Positions 17,667 to 29,429 are shown, numbered from the stretch's first letter. The stretch is 64,000 bases of DNA from Gammaproteobacteria bacterium (GCA_021323735.1 JAJPKM010000023.1:62001-126000); one strand, 5' to 3'. Notes: generated from the sequence alone by a model not told the origin. Made by a program: numbers and translations.

Positions 17667-17682
17667 AAGTATAAGCCCTCGC

Positions 17683-18786
17683 TCATTCTTCTCCGTCCAC
17701 GTAGCTGGTTATCTCGAGGTCGAAGGCCGCCAGGCCCTGCAACTGCTTGGGCGCACTCAATACCCGCATGCGCTTCAAACCCAGATCCTTGAGTATTTGC
17801 GCGCCGATTCCGTAGGTCCGCACCACGGTGGCGCCGCCGTGCCGCACCGGTGGCGTGGCATCCAGCTGCATCAAGCTATCCATGAAGTCCCGCGGCGATT
17901 CCTCGGACCGCAGGATCACCACGACACCCGATTCCTCCCGTGCCACCCGGCGCATGGCGGCACGCAACGGCCAGCCGAGCTTCTCGCTGTTGACGCCGAG
18001 GACATCGCGCAGCGTATCCTTGATGTGCACCCGCACCAGCGGCGGTAGAGCGGAATTCAGATCGCCCTTCACCAGGGCGATGTGCACGGTTTTATTCACG
18101 TGGTCTTCGTAGCAACAAAGCCTGAATCCGCCGTACTCGGTATCGACGCGCGCATCGTAAACGCGTTCGACCGAGCGCTCATTTTTCAGACGGTAGCGGA
18201 TCAAATCCGCGATCGTGCCGATCTTCAGGCCGTGCGACTTGGCGAAAAGCTCCAGATCAGGCCGCCGGGCCATGGTCCCGTCGTCGTTCAAAATCTCCAC
18301 GATCATGGCGGCGGCGGAAAAGCCGGCCAGGCGTGCCAGATCGCAGCCGGCCTCGGTGTGCCCGGCGCGCGTCAAGACGCCGCCGGGCTGAGCCATCAGC
18401 GGGAAGATATGGCCAGGCTGGCGCAGATCTTCGGGTCTCGCATTGGGCGCCACGGCGGTCTTGACGGTATGTGCCCGGTCATGCGCCGAGATGCCCGTGG
18501 TCACTCCCTCCGCGGCCTCGATCGACAGCGTGAAATTCGTGCGGTGCGTGCTGTCGGTATCGCTCACCATGAGCGGTAGACGAAGCTGGCGGCAGCGCTC
18601 GCGACTCAAGGTGAGGCAGATCAGGCCGCGGCCATACCGCGCCATGAAATTCACGTCCTCGGGGCGCACGCATTCCGCGGCCATGATCAGATCGCCCTCG
18701 TTCTCCCGGTCCTCATCATCCATGATTACCGCCATCTTCCCGCGGCGCAGGTCCTCTAGAATTTCATCGATGGTATTGAACGCCAT
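17683..18786 (-). CDS. ribB: DHBP synthase fused to degenerate GTP cyclohydrolase II-like domain (RibBX type)
   Basis: 367 residues. The N-terminal half (about 1-205) is 3,4-dihydroxy-2-butanone 4-phosphate synthase: DDEDRENEGDLIMAAE, DSTHRTNFTLSIEA, GHTEAGCDLARLAG. The C-terminal half has the GTP-cyclohydrolase-II outline but not the zinc Cys set (the usual C...RCDCG stretch reads VRVHIKDTLRDVLG here). TYGIGAQILKDLGL is retained. Such RibBX fusions are known to retain DHBP synthase only. A separate true ribA is therefore expected elsewhere. It lies between ribE and ribH in the operon, preceded by a structured spacer. Confidence 0.9.
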   Translation of the reverse strand: MAFNTIDEILEDLRRGKMAVIMDDEDRENEGDLIMAAECVRPEDVNFMARYGRGLICLTLSRERCRQLRLPLMVSDTDSTHRTNFTLSIEAAEGVTTGISAHDRAHTVKTAVAPNARPEDLRQPGHIFPLMAQPGGVLTRAGHTEAGCDLARLAGFSAAAMIVEILNDDGTMARRPDLELFAKSHGLKIGTIADLIRYRLKNERSVERVYDARVDTEYGGFRLCCYEDHVNKTVHIALVKGDLNSALPPLVRVHIKDTLRDVLGVNSEKLGWPLRAAMRRVAREESGVVVILRSEESPRDFMDSLMQLDATPPVRHGGATVVRTYGIGAQILKDLGLKRMRVLSAPKQLQGLAAFDLEITSYVDGEE

Positions 18787-18852
18787 GTGTACCTTGGTCG
18801 AAATCGCCCCCGTGGGAGGGCGCGCTATTGTAGCCGGAGTTCGGGGGCTCGG

Positions 18853-18940
18853 CGGGATGCTTGTGGACTTCCACCATGCGGACTCGAGGCAGGCCGAAAG
18901 TCGTCAATAGGCCGAGTTCTAGTGGCGGGCAAGCATCCCG
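18853..18940 (-). promoter_or_regulatory. Candidate structured RNA leader upstream of ribBX
   Basis: In the 175-base gap before ribBX, CGGGATGCTTG (18853-18863) pairs perfectly with CAAGCATCCCG (18930-18940). Nested inside are CCAC/GTGG, ACTCG/CGAGT and GGCC/GGCC complements, giving a long branched or bulged stem on the transcript. It stands where proteobacterial FMN riboswitches often lie. It does not match the FMN-riboswitch consensus as I know it. A different attenuator or an inverted-repeat element are both possible. Confidence 0.4.
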
Positions 18941-18961
18941 TGGGCGGCCGACAACAGCATG

Positions 18962-19564
18962 TCATACCAGGCCGACTGGCCGCACGAGCCTATCCAGATA
19001 GCGCGCGACCACGTCGATCTCGACATTGACTTCGTCGCCCACGCGCAGCTCTCCCAAGGTCGTGACCGCATGAGTGTGGGGAATGATGTTCACGTCGAAT
19101 CGCAGCCCGTCCACGTGATTCACGGTGAGACTCACACCGTTCAAGGATATCGAACCCTTGGCAGCGACGAATCGCGTCAACGCCGCGGGCAATTCGAATT
19201 CCAGCCGCCAGGAACGGGCGTCCTGTTCGAGGCGCACGAGGCGACCGACCGCATCGACGTGCCCGCTGACCATGTGGCCGCCGAGGGCATCGCCGGCGCG
19301 CAAGCTGGGCTCCAGATTGACGTTCGAGCTCACTTGCAACTTGCCCAACGTGGTTTTTGACAGCGTCTCGCGCGACACATCCGCGAAGAAGGCTGAGCCC
19401 TGCAGGCGGGTCACGGTGAGGCATACGCCTTGGACGCACACGCTGTCGCCGATAGCCGTGCGCGCCAAATCGAGCCCCGCGGCATCGATACCTAATTCCA
19501 AGTCACCCACCCGCTCCGCCAGAGAAATGATGCGGCCCTTCGCCAAAATGATTCCAGTAAACAT
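18962..19564 (-). CDS. ribE: Riboflavin synthase alpha chain
   Basis: A 200-residue trimeric riboflavin synthase that dismutates two lumazines to riboflavin. The start MFTGIILAKGRI is diagnostic. The two beta-barrel repeats each carry a GVCLTV / GVSLTV motif (DSVCVQGVCLTVTRL, SISLNGVSLTVNHVDG), and GHMVSGHVDAVG joins them. NIIPHTHAVTTLGELRVGDEV is the typical C-terminal segment. It lies 86 bases downstream of ribD and 175 bases upstream of ribBX. Confidence 0.95.
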   Translation of the reverse strand: MFTGIILAKGRIISLAERVGDLELGIDAAGLDLARTAIGDSVCVQGVCLTVTRLQGSAFFADVSRETLSKTTLGKLQVSSNVNLEPSLRAGDALGGHMVSGHVDAVGRLVRLEQDARSWRLEFELPAALTRFVAAKGSISLNGVSLTVNHVDGLRFDVNIIPHTHAVTTLGELRVGDEVNVEIDVVARYLDRLVRPVGLV

Positions 19565-19650
19565 GAGTTGCCCTTTGCCTTCGTTATGCCTTGCCTTCGT
19601 TCATCGAACTGATGCCATCCCCGCGGTGCTGGTTCGATCGCCCGTTCTCT

Positions 19651-20742
19651 TCATGGCTTCTTCGGCCGCAGAATCAGGCGCAGATCCTCTCCAAACTGTT
19701 GCACCTCGCGAAACTCGAACGACGGCAGCCAGCCGGCGCCTGAATGAACGCGTAACAGGGGTGCGGTATCGCACCCCAACACCTTGGGCGCGACGTAAAG
19801 CACGAGTTCATCGACGAGCTGCCTCGCCACGAATGCTCCCGCCAGGGTCGGACCGCACTCGAGCAGCACTTCGTTGACCTCGCGCGCCGTCAAATTCTGC
19901 ATGACGGCATCGAGATCCAGGCCGCCGCCCGCGGCGCGCGGTACTCTCTCCACGGGGATGTCGTCGAACGAGCCGAGCGGCGCTTCCGCGGCGGCAAACA
20001 CCAACCTCTCGCCAGGTTCGAAGATCCTGGCGTCCCGCGGACAGGTGAGCATGGTGTCGAGCACCACGCGAAGCGGCTGGCGCACCCGAGGCCCGTAGTC
20101 CAAGCGCACATTGAGCTGGGGATTGTCGGTGCGTACGGTGCCCGCACCCGTGACCACCGCCGAGCTGCGCGCGCGCCACGCCTGCACGTCCGCTCGCGAC
20201 GCCTCCCCGCTGATCCACCTCGGACCGCCCGCCGCAGTGGCCGTGCGCCCGTCCAGACTCATGGCAAGTTTCAACCGCACAAAGGGACGGCCGCGCTCGA
20301 ACCGTGAAAAAAACCCTGCGTTGAGCCTGCGGGCCTCATCGGCCAACAGACCCACCTCCACCGCAATGCCCGCGCTGATGAGGCGCTCTATCCCGGCGCC
20401 GGCGACTTTGAAATTCGGGTCACGCGTGCAGCACACGACACGTGCCAGGCCAGCGGCAATCACCGCATCGGCACACGGTGGCGTGCGTCCGGTATGGCTG
20501 CAAGGTTCCAAGGTCACGTACAAGGTGGCACCGCGGGCGCGCGGCCCGGCGGCACGCAGCGCCAGGACTTCCGCGTGGGGCTCGCCGGCGCGCACATGCC
20601 AGCCTTCTCCCAGCACGCCCGCCGAGTTCGCGATCACGCATCCCACCCGAGGATTCGGGTCGGTGGTGTACAGGCCGCGCGCGGCCAATTCCAGCGCGCG
20701 CGCCATGTGCACTCGATCTAGCGCTGCGGATTCCTCGCTCAA
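19651..20742 (-). CDS. ribD: Bifunctional riboflavin biosynthesis deaminase/reductase
   Basis: 363 residues. The N-terminal CMP/dCMP-deaminase fold has zinc ligands in [11 protein letters not shown] (HAE) and [14 protein letters not shown] (PCxxxxxxPPC). The C-terminal reductase domain ([49 protein letters not shown]) uses NADPH. Together they carry out steps two and three of the pathway. The start is TTG at 20742, which overlaps the nrdR stop (TTGA), indicating translational coupling; no ATG lies before the conserved region until residue 13. Confidence 0.95.
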   Translation of the reverse strand: MSEESAALDRVHMARALELAARGLYTTDPNPRVGCVIANSAGVLGEGWHVRAGEPHAEVLALRAAGPRARGATLYVTLEPCSHTGRTPPCADAVIAAGLARVVCCTRDPNFKVAGAGIERLISAGIAVEVGLLADEARRLNAGFFSRFERGRPFVRLKLAMSLDGRTATAAGGPRWISGEASRADVQAWRARSSAVVTGAGTVRTDNPQLNVRLDYGPRVRQPLRVVLDTMLTCPRDARIFEPGERLVFAAAEAPLGSFDDIPVERVPRAAGGGLDLDAVMQNLTAREVNEVLLECGPTLAGAFVARQLVDELVLYVAPKVLGCDTAPLLRVHSGAGWLPSFEFREVQQFGEDLRLILRPKKP

Positions 20743-21263
20743 GGCTTTTTATCGTCCGTGACGTCACCGGGCAGCAAAGGCAATTGGTCCTTGCTGGTTT
20801 CACGGCGGCGGCGATGCCGCCGCAGCTGATCGATTTCGGTGCGGAATGCGTCCACATCCTGAAAGCTGCGGTACACGGACGCAAAGCGGACATACGCGAC
20901 CTCGTCCAGATGGCGCAGCTCCTCCATCACCAAGTCGCCGATGGCGCGCGAGTCGATTTCACGCTCCCCCAAACTGAGCAGCTTGTGGCAAATTCTCGCG
21001 GCGGCGGCCTCGGTCGCCTCGCGCGAAACAGGGCGCTTTTCCAGGGCCTTGAGCATTCCCGCGAGCAGCTTTTTCTCATCGAAGGGTTCGCGGCTGCGAT
21101 CCCCTTTGACGACGGTGGGCAGCAATAATTCTGCCGCTTCGAAGGTGGTGAATCTCTCGGTACATGCCAAACATTCGCGGCGTCTGCGAATCTGCCGTCC
21201 CTCGCCGGCGAGGCGAGAGTCGATCACCTTAGTCTCGGTGTGACCGCAAAAGGGGCAATGCAT
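20739..21263 (-). CDS. nrdR: Transcriptional repressor NrdR
   Basis: A 174-residue regulator of ribonucleotide reductase genes. The N-terminal zinc ribbon has CPFC and CLAC pairs ([30 protein letters not shown]). An ATP-cone domain follows ([20 protein letters not shown]). It senses ATP/dATP and binds paired NrdR boxes. It is 22 bases downstream of glyA and overlaps ribD by four bases, the usual glyA-nrdR-ribD order in Gammaproteobacteria. Confidence 0.96.
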   Translation of the reverse strand: MHCPFCGHTETKVIDSRLAGEGRQIRRRRECLACTERFTTFEAAELLLPTVVKGDRSREPFDEKKLLAGMLKALEKRPVSREATEAAAARICHKLLSLGEREIDSRAIGDLVMEELRHLDEVAYVRFASVYRSFQDVDAFRTEIDQLRRHRRRRETSKDQLPLLPGDVTDDKKP

Positions 21264-21285
21264 GGGAGCTGCTCATCGAGCGCAT

Positions 21286-22551
21286 TCAGACAGGCTCCCT
21301 GCCGTACACCGGGAATCGGCGGCAGATGGCCAGCACCTCGGCCCGTACCCGCTGCAACGTCACCTCATCGCCGAGATGATCCAGCACATCGGCAATCCAG
21401 TTGGAAAGCTGCCGGACCTCGGGCTCCCTGAAGCCGCGCGTGGTCACGGCCGGCGTGCCGATGCGCAGACCGCTGCTGATGGAAGGAGGCCGCGGATCGT
21501 TCGGTACCGCGTTCTTGTTCACCGTCATATGCGCCCGTCCCAAGGCAGCGTCCGCATCCTTGCCCGTGATGTTCTTATCGATCAGGTCGAGCAGGAACAA
21601 GTGATTGTCGGTGCCCCCGGAAACGATGTTGTAGCCCCGCTGCTTCAGCACCTCAGTCATGGCGCGCGCATTGGCAACGACCTGCGTGCAATAGGTCTTG
21701 AATTCGGGCTGCAGCGCTTCGAGGAAGGCGACGGCTTTGGCTGCAATCACGTGCATCAGGGGGCCGCCCTGGATGCCTGGGAACACCATGGAGTTGAACT
21801 TCTTGTGCAAGTCCGCATGCGGCCGCGCCAGAATCAGTCCGCCGCGCGGACCGCGCAGCGTCTTGTGCGTGGTGGTGGTCACCACGTCGGCGAACGGCAC
21901 CGGATTCGGGTACACGCCGGCGGCAATCAACCCCGCGACATGCGCCATGTCGACGAACAAATAAGCGCCGATGGAATCGGCGATGGCGCGGAAACGCGCC
22001 CAGTCGATGACGCGCGAATACGCCGAAAAACCGGCCACGATCATCTTCGGGCGATGTTCCTGCGCCAGGCGCTCCACCTGATCGTAATCGATGATGCCGG
22101 TTTCGGGCACGATCCCGTACTGCACGGCCTTGAAGAACTTACCGGAGAAATTCACCTTGGCGCCGTGCGTCAGATGGCCGCCATGGTCGAGGCTCATTCC
22201 GAGGATGGTATCTCCCGGACTCAACAAGGCGAAGTAAACCGCGGCATTGGCCTGCGATCCCGAATGCGGCTGCACATTGGCGTATGCCGCCCCAAACAGC
22301 CGCTGGGCACGCTCGATGGCCAGACTCTCGGCAATGTCGACGAATTCACACCCACCGTAGTAGCGCTTGCCGGGATATCCTTCGGCATACTTGTTCGTGA
22401 GCACCGACCCCTGCGCTTCCAGAACCCGCGGACTGGCGTAGTTCTCCGAAGCGATCAGTTCGATGTGGTCCTCCTGCCTCTGAAGCTCGCCGCCCAGCGC
22501 TTCGGCGAGTGCAGGATCGAAACCGGCGATGGTCATCTGGGCGCTGAACAT
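21286..22551 (-). CDS. glyA: Serine hydroxymethyltransferase
   Basis: A 421-residue PLP enzyme converting serine and tetrahydrofolate to glycine and methylene-THF. Motifs: [38 protein letters not shown], and the PLP lysine in [14 protein letters not shown]. The start is ATG 22551 with GGAG upstream; a TTG at 22566 is in frame and overlaps that ribosome site. It is the first gene of the minus-strand block that ends at thiL, divergent from ettA. One-carbon units link it to purine synthesis (purL lies nearby) and to folate (folE2). Confidence 0.96.
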   Translation of the reverse strand: MFSAQMTIAGFDPALAEALGGELQRQEDHIELIASENYASPRVLEAQGSVLTNKYAEGYPGKRYYGGCEFVDIAESLAIERAQRLFGAAYANVQPHSGSQANAAVYFALLSPGDTILGMSLDHGGHLTHGAKVNFSGKFFKAVQYGIVPETGIIDYDQVERLAQEHRPKMIVAGFSAYSRVIDWARFRAIADSIGAYLFVDMAHVAGLIAAGVYPNPVPFADVVTTTTHKTLRGPRGGLILARPHADLHKKFNSMVFPGIQGGPLMHVIAAKAVAFLEALQPEFKTYCTQVVANARAMTEVLKQRGYNIVSGGTDNHLFLLDLIDKNITGKDADAALGRAHMTVNKNAVPNDPRPPSISSGLRIGTPAVTTRGFREPEVRQLSNWIADVLDHLGDEVTLQRVRAEVLAICRRFPVYGREPV

Positions 22552-22701
22552 GAAGGGAATCTCCAAAAGATAGCCGCCAATTGTAGCTTAATCGGCTCAT
22601 CTTCCCTAACGGGAAATCCGCACCGTGACAACCTTGAGGCACTCGCGGATAATTCGCGCGGATCTTCAGCGAATTCACGCGTACTTCAAAACAGGCGACA
22701 G

Positions 22702-24375
<1,674 letters not shown>

Positions 24376-24377
24376 CC

Positions 24378-25061
24378 ATGGGCATCTACATCACACCGCA
24401 GGATGAGTTGCATGTCGACTATCAAGGCATTGCCTTGACATGCCCGCATTGCCAAACTCTGACCCATCTTACCCCCGCGGCGGTTCCTCATTTCGAGGAC
24501 CTCAGCCGGCGCAAGCCCAAGCACATCGGCATTGTGTTCCGCTGCGACACTTGCATCGAACCGATCTTCCTCAAGTTCGCCGCCAAGGCATATACGGCGC
24601 TGCGCATTGAACTCGTGCCGAACTTCATCGAGATCGAGCGTGCTCGTGAGAATTTTCCGCTGAGTTATCTGCCGGAAGAGGCCGAAAGCCTGTTCAAGGA
24701 AGCGCTCGCCTGCTACTCGGCCGCCTGTTACAGCGCCTTCGGCTCGATGAGCCGGCGAACCGCGCAGTCCTTGTTTCGCGAGCTGGGAGAGCGTGGCAAG
24801 CTGGAGCTGTTCGATACGCTCCAGGAAATTCGCTCCCTGGCGGATCTCGACGAAGACATCTTCTCGATCTTGCGCTCGGTGCTGTTCGGCAGCGACAGCG
24901 ACCCTTGGCCGAATCAGCCCCACTTGACCGCCGAGCACGCCGGGATTTTATTGGAAGTGATGCGCGACTTGCTGTATCAAACCTTCGTGCGCAAGGCCCG
25001 CCTGGTACAGGCCATGGCCTTTCGGCGCTTCGTGGCACCCAACCAAGCTGAAACGGGTTGA
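24378..25061 (+). CDS. DUF4145-like protein with N-terminal zinc-ribbon-like Cys pairs
   Basis: 227 residues. Two CxxC pairs near the N-terminus (LTCPHCQTLTHL, FRCDTCIEPIF) suggest a zinc ribbon. The C-terminal half is helical (LPEEAESLFKEALACYSAAC, SMSRRTAQSLFRELGERGKL) and resembles DUF4145 proteins, some of which accompany nucleases or restriction systems. The ATG lies two bases after the ettA stop, so it is probably translated with ettA. A role is not known; family placement is by pattern. Confidence 0.65.
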   Translation: MGIYITPQDELHVDYQGIALTCPHCQTLTHLTPAAVPHFEDLSRRKPKHIGIVFRCDTCIEPIFLKFAAKAYTALRIELVPNFIEIERARENFPLSYLPEEAESLFKEALACYSAACYSAFGSMSRRTAQSLFRELGERGKLELFDTLQEIRSLADLDEDIFSILRSVLFGSDSDPWPNQPHLTAEHAGILLEVMRDLLYQTFVRKARLVQAMAFRRFVAPNQAETG

Positions 25062-25130
25062 GAGCAGCCGGCCTTCGAAGACCGTTTCGCCCAGGGACTC
25101 GATGCATCCTTCAGCGGTGAGAGCGATCGG

Positions 25131-28100
25131 CTAACCGACGAACACCCGGGCGTTTCGGAACAGGCGCATCCAGCCGCCGTCTTCCGACCATGCTTTGGAA
25201 ACCCAGGAATTCTGCACGCTGCGAAACACCCGCTCGGGGTGCGGCATGATCGAGGTCACGCGGCCATCGTCGCTGCACAATCCTGCCAACCCTAAGGCGG
25301 AGCCGTTCGGATTGAAGGGATATCGCTCCGTGGGCTGATCGCGATGATCGACGTACTGCAGCGTCACGACGTTCTGCGCCAGCAATGCAGCCGCGCTCGA
25401 ACCTGCGTCGAATTCCGCCCTGCCCTCGCCATGCGCCACGGCAATGGGCAACACCGAGCCGTGCATGCCGGCGAACATCACGGAAGGGGACTTCGGGATG
25501 CGCACCAGGGTCAGGCGCGCCTCGTACTGTTCGGACCGGTTGCGCACGAAGCGCGGCCACGCCGCCGCGCCTGGGATCAGGCCTTTCAGCGCGGACAGCA
25601 TTTGACAGCCATTGCACACGCCCAAAGTAAATGTGCCCGCGCGCGCGAAGAACGCGGCGAACTCATCGCGCGCCCGCGCATTGAACAGAATCGATTTGGC
25701 CCAACCCTCGCCGGCGCCCAATACATCGCCGTACGAAAAGCCGCCGCAGGCCACCAGTCCATGAAATCTTCCCAGGCGCACGCGGCCGGCCAGAATGTCC
25801 GTCATGTGTACATCGTAGGCGTCGAATCCGGCGCGGGTGAATACCGCGGCCATTTCGACGTGGCTGTTGACCCCTTGTTCGCGAAGCACGGCGATCGCCG
25901 GCCGCACGCCGCTCAGGATGAACGGTGCGGCAACATCGACATTGGGGTCGTAGCTCAAATCGGCATGCAGCCCGGGATCGCCGGTATCTTCGAGCCGCGA
26001 ATACTCCTCCCGCGCGCACTCCGGATTGTCGCGCAGCTCCTGCATGCGATACGACACTTCGCTCCAGCGCCGATGCAATGCGATGCGCGAGGCAGAATAG
26101 ACCACGCTGCCGTTGGCGCTCACTTGAACCTCGGAGCCGGGCATCGGCTCGCCGACGTCGTGAGTGAGGGGCAGCAATCCATGCCGTTGCAAGACCGTGC
26201 GCACTTCGTCGATGCGCGCCTGCGGCACTTGGATGACGGCGCCCAGCTCCTCGGCAAAGCAGGCGGCGATCGTGTCCGCCACCTCACTCAAGTCGATGCG
26301 CAGGCCGCAATGCGCGGCAAACGCCATCTCCAGCAGGGCCACCAACAACCCACCGTCCGAGCGGTCGTGATAGGCGAGCACCAAGGCCCGATCCTTCAGC
26401 TCGCGCAGCGCCGCAAAAAGCTGGCTCAAGAGAACCGGGCGGTCGAGGTCCGGGGGGTCGCCGCCATGCTTCAGGTGCACCTGCGCCCAACAGGAGCCGC
26501 CCAGGCGATTTTTCCCCGATCCCAAATCGATGAGCAGCAGGCGCGACGGCTGCGACAGGTCAAGCTCGGGCGTCAGGGTCGCGCGCGCGTCCTGGACGGG
26601 TGCGAATGCCGAGACGATCAGCGATACCGGCGCGATCACCGCCCGTTCCCGGCCGCCGTCCCGCCACGTGGTCCTCATCGACAACGAGTCCTTGCCCACG
26701 GGGATGGTGACCTGAAGTGCGGTACAGAGCTCGCTGACGGCGCGCACCGTGGCATACAGATCGGCATCCTCGCCCGGCTCGCCGCAGGCCGCCATCCAGT
26801 TCGCCGATAGGCGAATATCCGTCAGATCGCGGATGTCGGCGGCCAGCATGTTGGTCAGCGCCTCGGCCACCGCCAGCCGCCCCGATGCCGGTGCATCCAG
26901 GACCGCCACGGGCGCTCGCTCTCCCATGGCCATGGCTTCACCGCAGTATTCCGTGTAGCTACTGAGCGAAACCGCGACGTCGGCGACCGGCACCTGCCAA
27001 GGCCCCACCATCTGGTCCCGGCTGATCATGCCCCCGACCGTGCGATCGCCGATGGTGATCAAAAAAGACTTGTCGGCGATGGTGGGCAGGCACAGCAGCC
27101 GATCGAGGGACTCACCGATGGTCGAGCCGGCGGTGGCTAGCGCAGAGCCGCTCTTGGGGACGGATCGCACGTCGCGCACCATGCGCGGCGCCTTGCCGAG
27201 CAGCACCTCGATGGGCATGTCGACCGGCGCGGCGTGAAGCAAGGGATCATGGACCTCGAGTCGCCCATCCCCGGTGATCTCGCCCACCACCGCAAAGGGA
27301 CAGCGTTCGCGCTCACACAACGCGGTGAACCGGCCGACACTTCCGGGAACGAGCGCCAGCACGTAGCGCTCCTGCGCTTCGTTGCACCAGATTTCCATGG
27401 GCGAGAGTTCCGATTCGGCGCTCGGAATCTTGCGCAAATCGATGCGCCCGCCGCGATGGCTGTGCGCAATGGCCTCGGGCAGCGCGTTGGAGAGTCCGCC
27501 GGCACCTACGTCGTGGATCAACAAAATGGGATTGGCATCCCCCAGGGCGATGCAGCCGTTGATGACTTCCTGTGCGCGGCGCTGCATTTCAGGGTTGCCG
27601 CGCTGCACCGACGCGAAGTCCAGGTCCGATGTGCTCTGGCCGCTGCCCACCGACGAGGCGGCGCCGCCGCCCAATCCGATCAACATCGCCGGACCGCCGA
27701 GCACGATGAGCGGAGCACCGACGAAGACGTCCTTCTTCTCCACGTTCGCTCGATGCACGCTGCCTAAACCGCCGGCCACCATGATGGGCTTGTGATAGCC
27801 GCGCACCACCGTGCGGCCCGCTTGGTGCGCTTCCTGTTCGAACACCCGGAAATACCCGCAGGTGTTGGGGCGCCCGAATTCATTGTTGAAAGCGGCGGCA
27901 CCCAAGGGAGCAGCCGTCATGATCTCGAGTGCCGAGGCAATTCGATCGGGTTTGCCGAAGTCGATTTCCCAGGGCTGGGTCATGCCGGGAATCTTCAAGT
28001 TCGATACCGAAAAGCCGGTCAACCCGGCTTTAGGCCTTGCACCGATTCCGGTAGCGCCTTCGTCGCGGATCTCACCGCCCGACCCGGTGGCAGCTCCGGG

Positions 28101-29024
28101 AAAGGGCGAGATGGCGGTGGGATGATTGTGCGTTTCCACCTTCATCAAGATATCGATCGGCCCTTCGCTCTTTAAGTAGCGCTGCGTGTGCGGATCGGCG
28201 GCGAAGCCCGCGCCGCCGGCGCCCTCGATCACGGCCGCATTGTCGCGATAGGCGGACAGCACGCCACGAGAATTACGCGCGTACGTGGCGCGAATCATGG
28301 CCATCAGCGATTGCGGCATCGACTCTCCGTCGATGATGAACTGTGCGTTGAAAATCTTGTGCCGGCAGTGCTCGGAATTCGCCTGAGCGAACATCATCAA
28401 TTCCACATCGGTGGGGTCCCGCCCCAACCCTTCGAACGCCTGCACCAGATAATCGATCTCATCGCTCGACAGGGCGAGCCCCCACTCCCGGTTGGCCCCT
28501 GCCAAAGCTTCGTGGGCATGCTCCCCCAAGGCGACCCGGCGCAGCTCGCGAGGGGGGGCCGAGTGAAACAGCCCTACCGGCTCCAAGGAATTCACCCACA
28601 CCGATTCGGTCATGCGGTCGTGCAAGTGGGCAGCCAATCGCCCCAGCTCCGCTGGACTCAAGGGTTCGGTGGACTCGATGACATACAGGGTGCCGCGCTC
28701 GACGCGGGTCACGGCGCCCAACGCACAAACATGCACGATGTCGGTGGCCTTGCTCGACCACGGCGACTCGGTGCCCACGCGTGGTGTCACCAAGATGGTC
28801 TGACCGCCGCGTGGATCGGGCAGCGGCTCAAGGGGGCTCATCCCGTAGGTGAGGAGCTTGCCGAGCACGGTAAGCTCAGGCTGGCTCAAGGGCCGGATGG
28901 CGTCGACGAAGTGAATCCAGCGGCTGCTCAACCTCGTGACGCGCGAATCTTGCGTCTTGAGCCCGCGCAGCAGCTGCTCGATACGGAATTGCGACAGCGC
29001 CGGCGCGCAGAAAAGGCTAAACAT
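25131..29024 (-). CDS. purL: Phosphoribosylformylglycinamidine synthase, single-chain
   Basis: 1,297 residues, the large proteobacterial/eukaryotic type that fuses PurS-like, two AIRS-like synthase halves and a PurQ glutaminase domain. Landmarks: FAQANSEHCRHKIFNA, LMKVETHNHPTAISPFPGAA, GEIRDEGATG, IPVGKDSLSMRT, and the glutaminase nucleophile in LGVCNGCQMLS, with PHPERVFR near the end. It carries out the fourth step of de novo purine synthesis using ATP and glutamine. It lies 22 bases downstream of the DUF1820 gene, so the two may be cotranscribed. Confidence 0.97.
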   Translation of the reverse strand: MFSLFCAPALSQFRIEQLLRGLKTQDSRVTRLSSRWIHFVDAIRPLSQPELTVLGKLLTYGMSPLEPLPDPRGGQTILVTPRVGTESPWSSKATDIVHVCALGAVTRVERGTLYVIESTEPLSPAELGRLAAHLHDRMTESVWVNSLEPVGLFHSAPPRELRRVALGEHAHEALAGANREWGLALSSDEIDYLVQAFEGLGRDPTDVELMMFAQANSEHCRHKIFNAQFIIDGESMPQSLMAMIRATYARNSRGVLSAYRDNAAVIEGAGGAGFAADPHTQRYLKSEGPIDILMKVETHNHPTAISPFPGAATGSGGEIRDEGATGIGARPKAGLTGFSVSNLKIPGMTQPWEIDFGKPDRIASALEIMTAAPLGAAAFNNEFGRPNTCGYFRVFEQEAHQAGRTVVRGYHKPIMVAGGLGSVHRANVEKKDVFVGAPLIVLGGPAMLIGLGGGAASSVGSGQSTSDLDFASVQRGNPEMQRRAQEVINGCIALGDANPILLIHDVGAGGLSNALPEAIAHSHRGGRIDLRKIPSAESELSPMEIWCNEAQERYVLALVPGSVGRFTALCERERCPFAVVGEITGDGRLEVHDPLLHAAPVDMPIEVLLGKAPRMVRDVRSVPKSGSALATAGSTIGESLDRLLCLPTIADKSFLITIGDRTVGGMISRDQMVGPWQVPVADVAVSLSSYTEYCGEAMAMGERAPVAVLDAPASGRLAVAEALTNMLAADIRDLTDIRLSANWMAACGEPGEDADLYATVRAVSELCTALQVTIPVGKDSLSMRTTWRDGGRERAVIAPVSLIVSAFAPVQDARATLTPELDLSQPSRLLLIDLGSGKNRLGGSCWAQVHLKHGGDPPDLDRPVLLSQLFAALRELKDRALVLAYHDRSDGGLLVALLEMAFAAHCGLRIDLSEVADTIAACFAEELGAVIQVPQARIDEVRTVLQRHGLLPLTHDVGEPMPGSEVQVSANGSVVYSASRIALHRRWSEVSYRMQELRDNPECAREEYSRLEDTGDPGLHADLSYDPNVDVAAPFILSGVRPAIAVLREQGVNSHVEMAAVFTRAGFDAYDVHMTDILAGRVRLGRFHGLVACGGFSYGDVLGAGEGWAKSILFNARARDEFAAFFARAGTFTLGVCNGCQMLSALKGLIPGAAAWPRFVRNRSEQYEARLTLVRIPKSPSVMFAGMHGSVLPIAVAHGEGRAEFDAGSSAAALLAQNVVTLQYVDHRDQPTERYPFNPNGSALGLAGLCSDDGRVTSIMPHPERVFRSVQNSWVSKAWSEDGGWMRLFRNARVFVG

Positions 29025-29046
29025 GCATCATTCTACAGGAATCAGC

Positions 29047-29388
29047 CTATTTGCGAGCGCTGGAGTCTCCGCCCGGAGTATAAATGGGGACAGGGAATTG
29101 CGAGACGTTGGAGCCTTCCAGCGCGACAATCTTACTCACACCCTGTTTCTTCACCTCATCGATGCGCAGCACCGAATGCATGGGCAGATAGGTGCGCTTT
29201 ACATCGTTGAACTCCGCCTTTATCTTCTCCTCAGCGGGGTCCACCACCACGGTTGAGCGCTCCCCGAAGACCAGTTCCTCGACCTCGATGAAGCCGAACA
29301 AACTGCCGTGGCTCACCTTGCGGGCGTAGATCTCATAGACCTTGCCTTGATTCACGAACAGAACTTTGAAAATGTGACTCGCTGCCAT
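29047..29388 (-). CDS. DUF1820 family protein
   Basis: A 113-residue cytoplasmic protein of the DUF1820 family, conserved in Gammaproteobacteria. Visible motifs are HIFKVLFVNQGKVYEIYARK, GSLFGFIEVEELVFGE and YLPMHSVLRIDEVKKQGVSK. The start is ATG 29388 with GGAG upstream; an upstream in-frame GTG (29406) is less likely. It precedes purL with a 22-base gap. The function is unknown; c-di-GMP or membrane roles are not supported by anything visible here. Confidence 0.85.
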   Translation of the reverse strand: MAASHIFKVLFVNQGKVYEIYARKVSHGSLFGFIEVEELVFGERSTVVVDPAEEKIKAEFNDVKRTYLPMHSVLRIDEVKKQGVSKIVALEGSNVSQFPVPIYTPGGDSSARK

Positions 29389-29423
29389 TCGTAAGGCTCC
29401 AACCATTGCTAGTATTTCACCAT

Positions 29424-29429
29424 ATTATA
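29424..29429 (-). promoter_or_regulatory. Consensus -10 box upstream of the DUF1820-purL unit
   Basis: On the minus strand the spacer reads GGTATAATATGG, a perfect TATAAT about 36 bases before the DUF1820 start. No convincing -35 hexamer stands at 16-18 bases upstream (the best is TCAAGG), so promoter strength is unclear. The site lies between divergent tagH and DUF1820. Confidence 0.5.

Noticed and set aside
18787-18961. FMN riboswitch before ribBX
   Set aside because: The spacer is structured, but the conserved FMN-riboswitch segments I know are absent.
21262-22701. Long open extension upstream of the EttA start on the plus strand
   Set aside because: It is antisense to glyA and reads like a shadow of that gene. 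EttA homology begins exactly at ATG 22702 and gives the normal length.
25344-26810. 488-codon open frame antisense to purL
   Set aside because: Fully contained in purL with His/Arg/Gln-rich composition and no motif.
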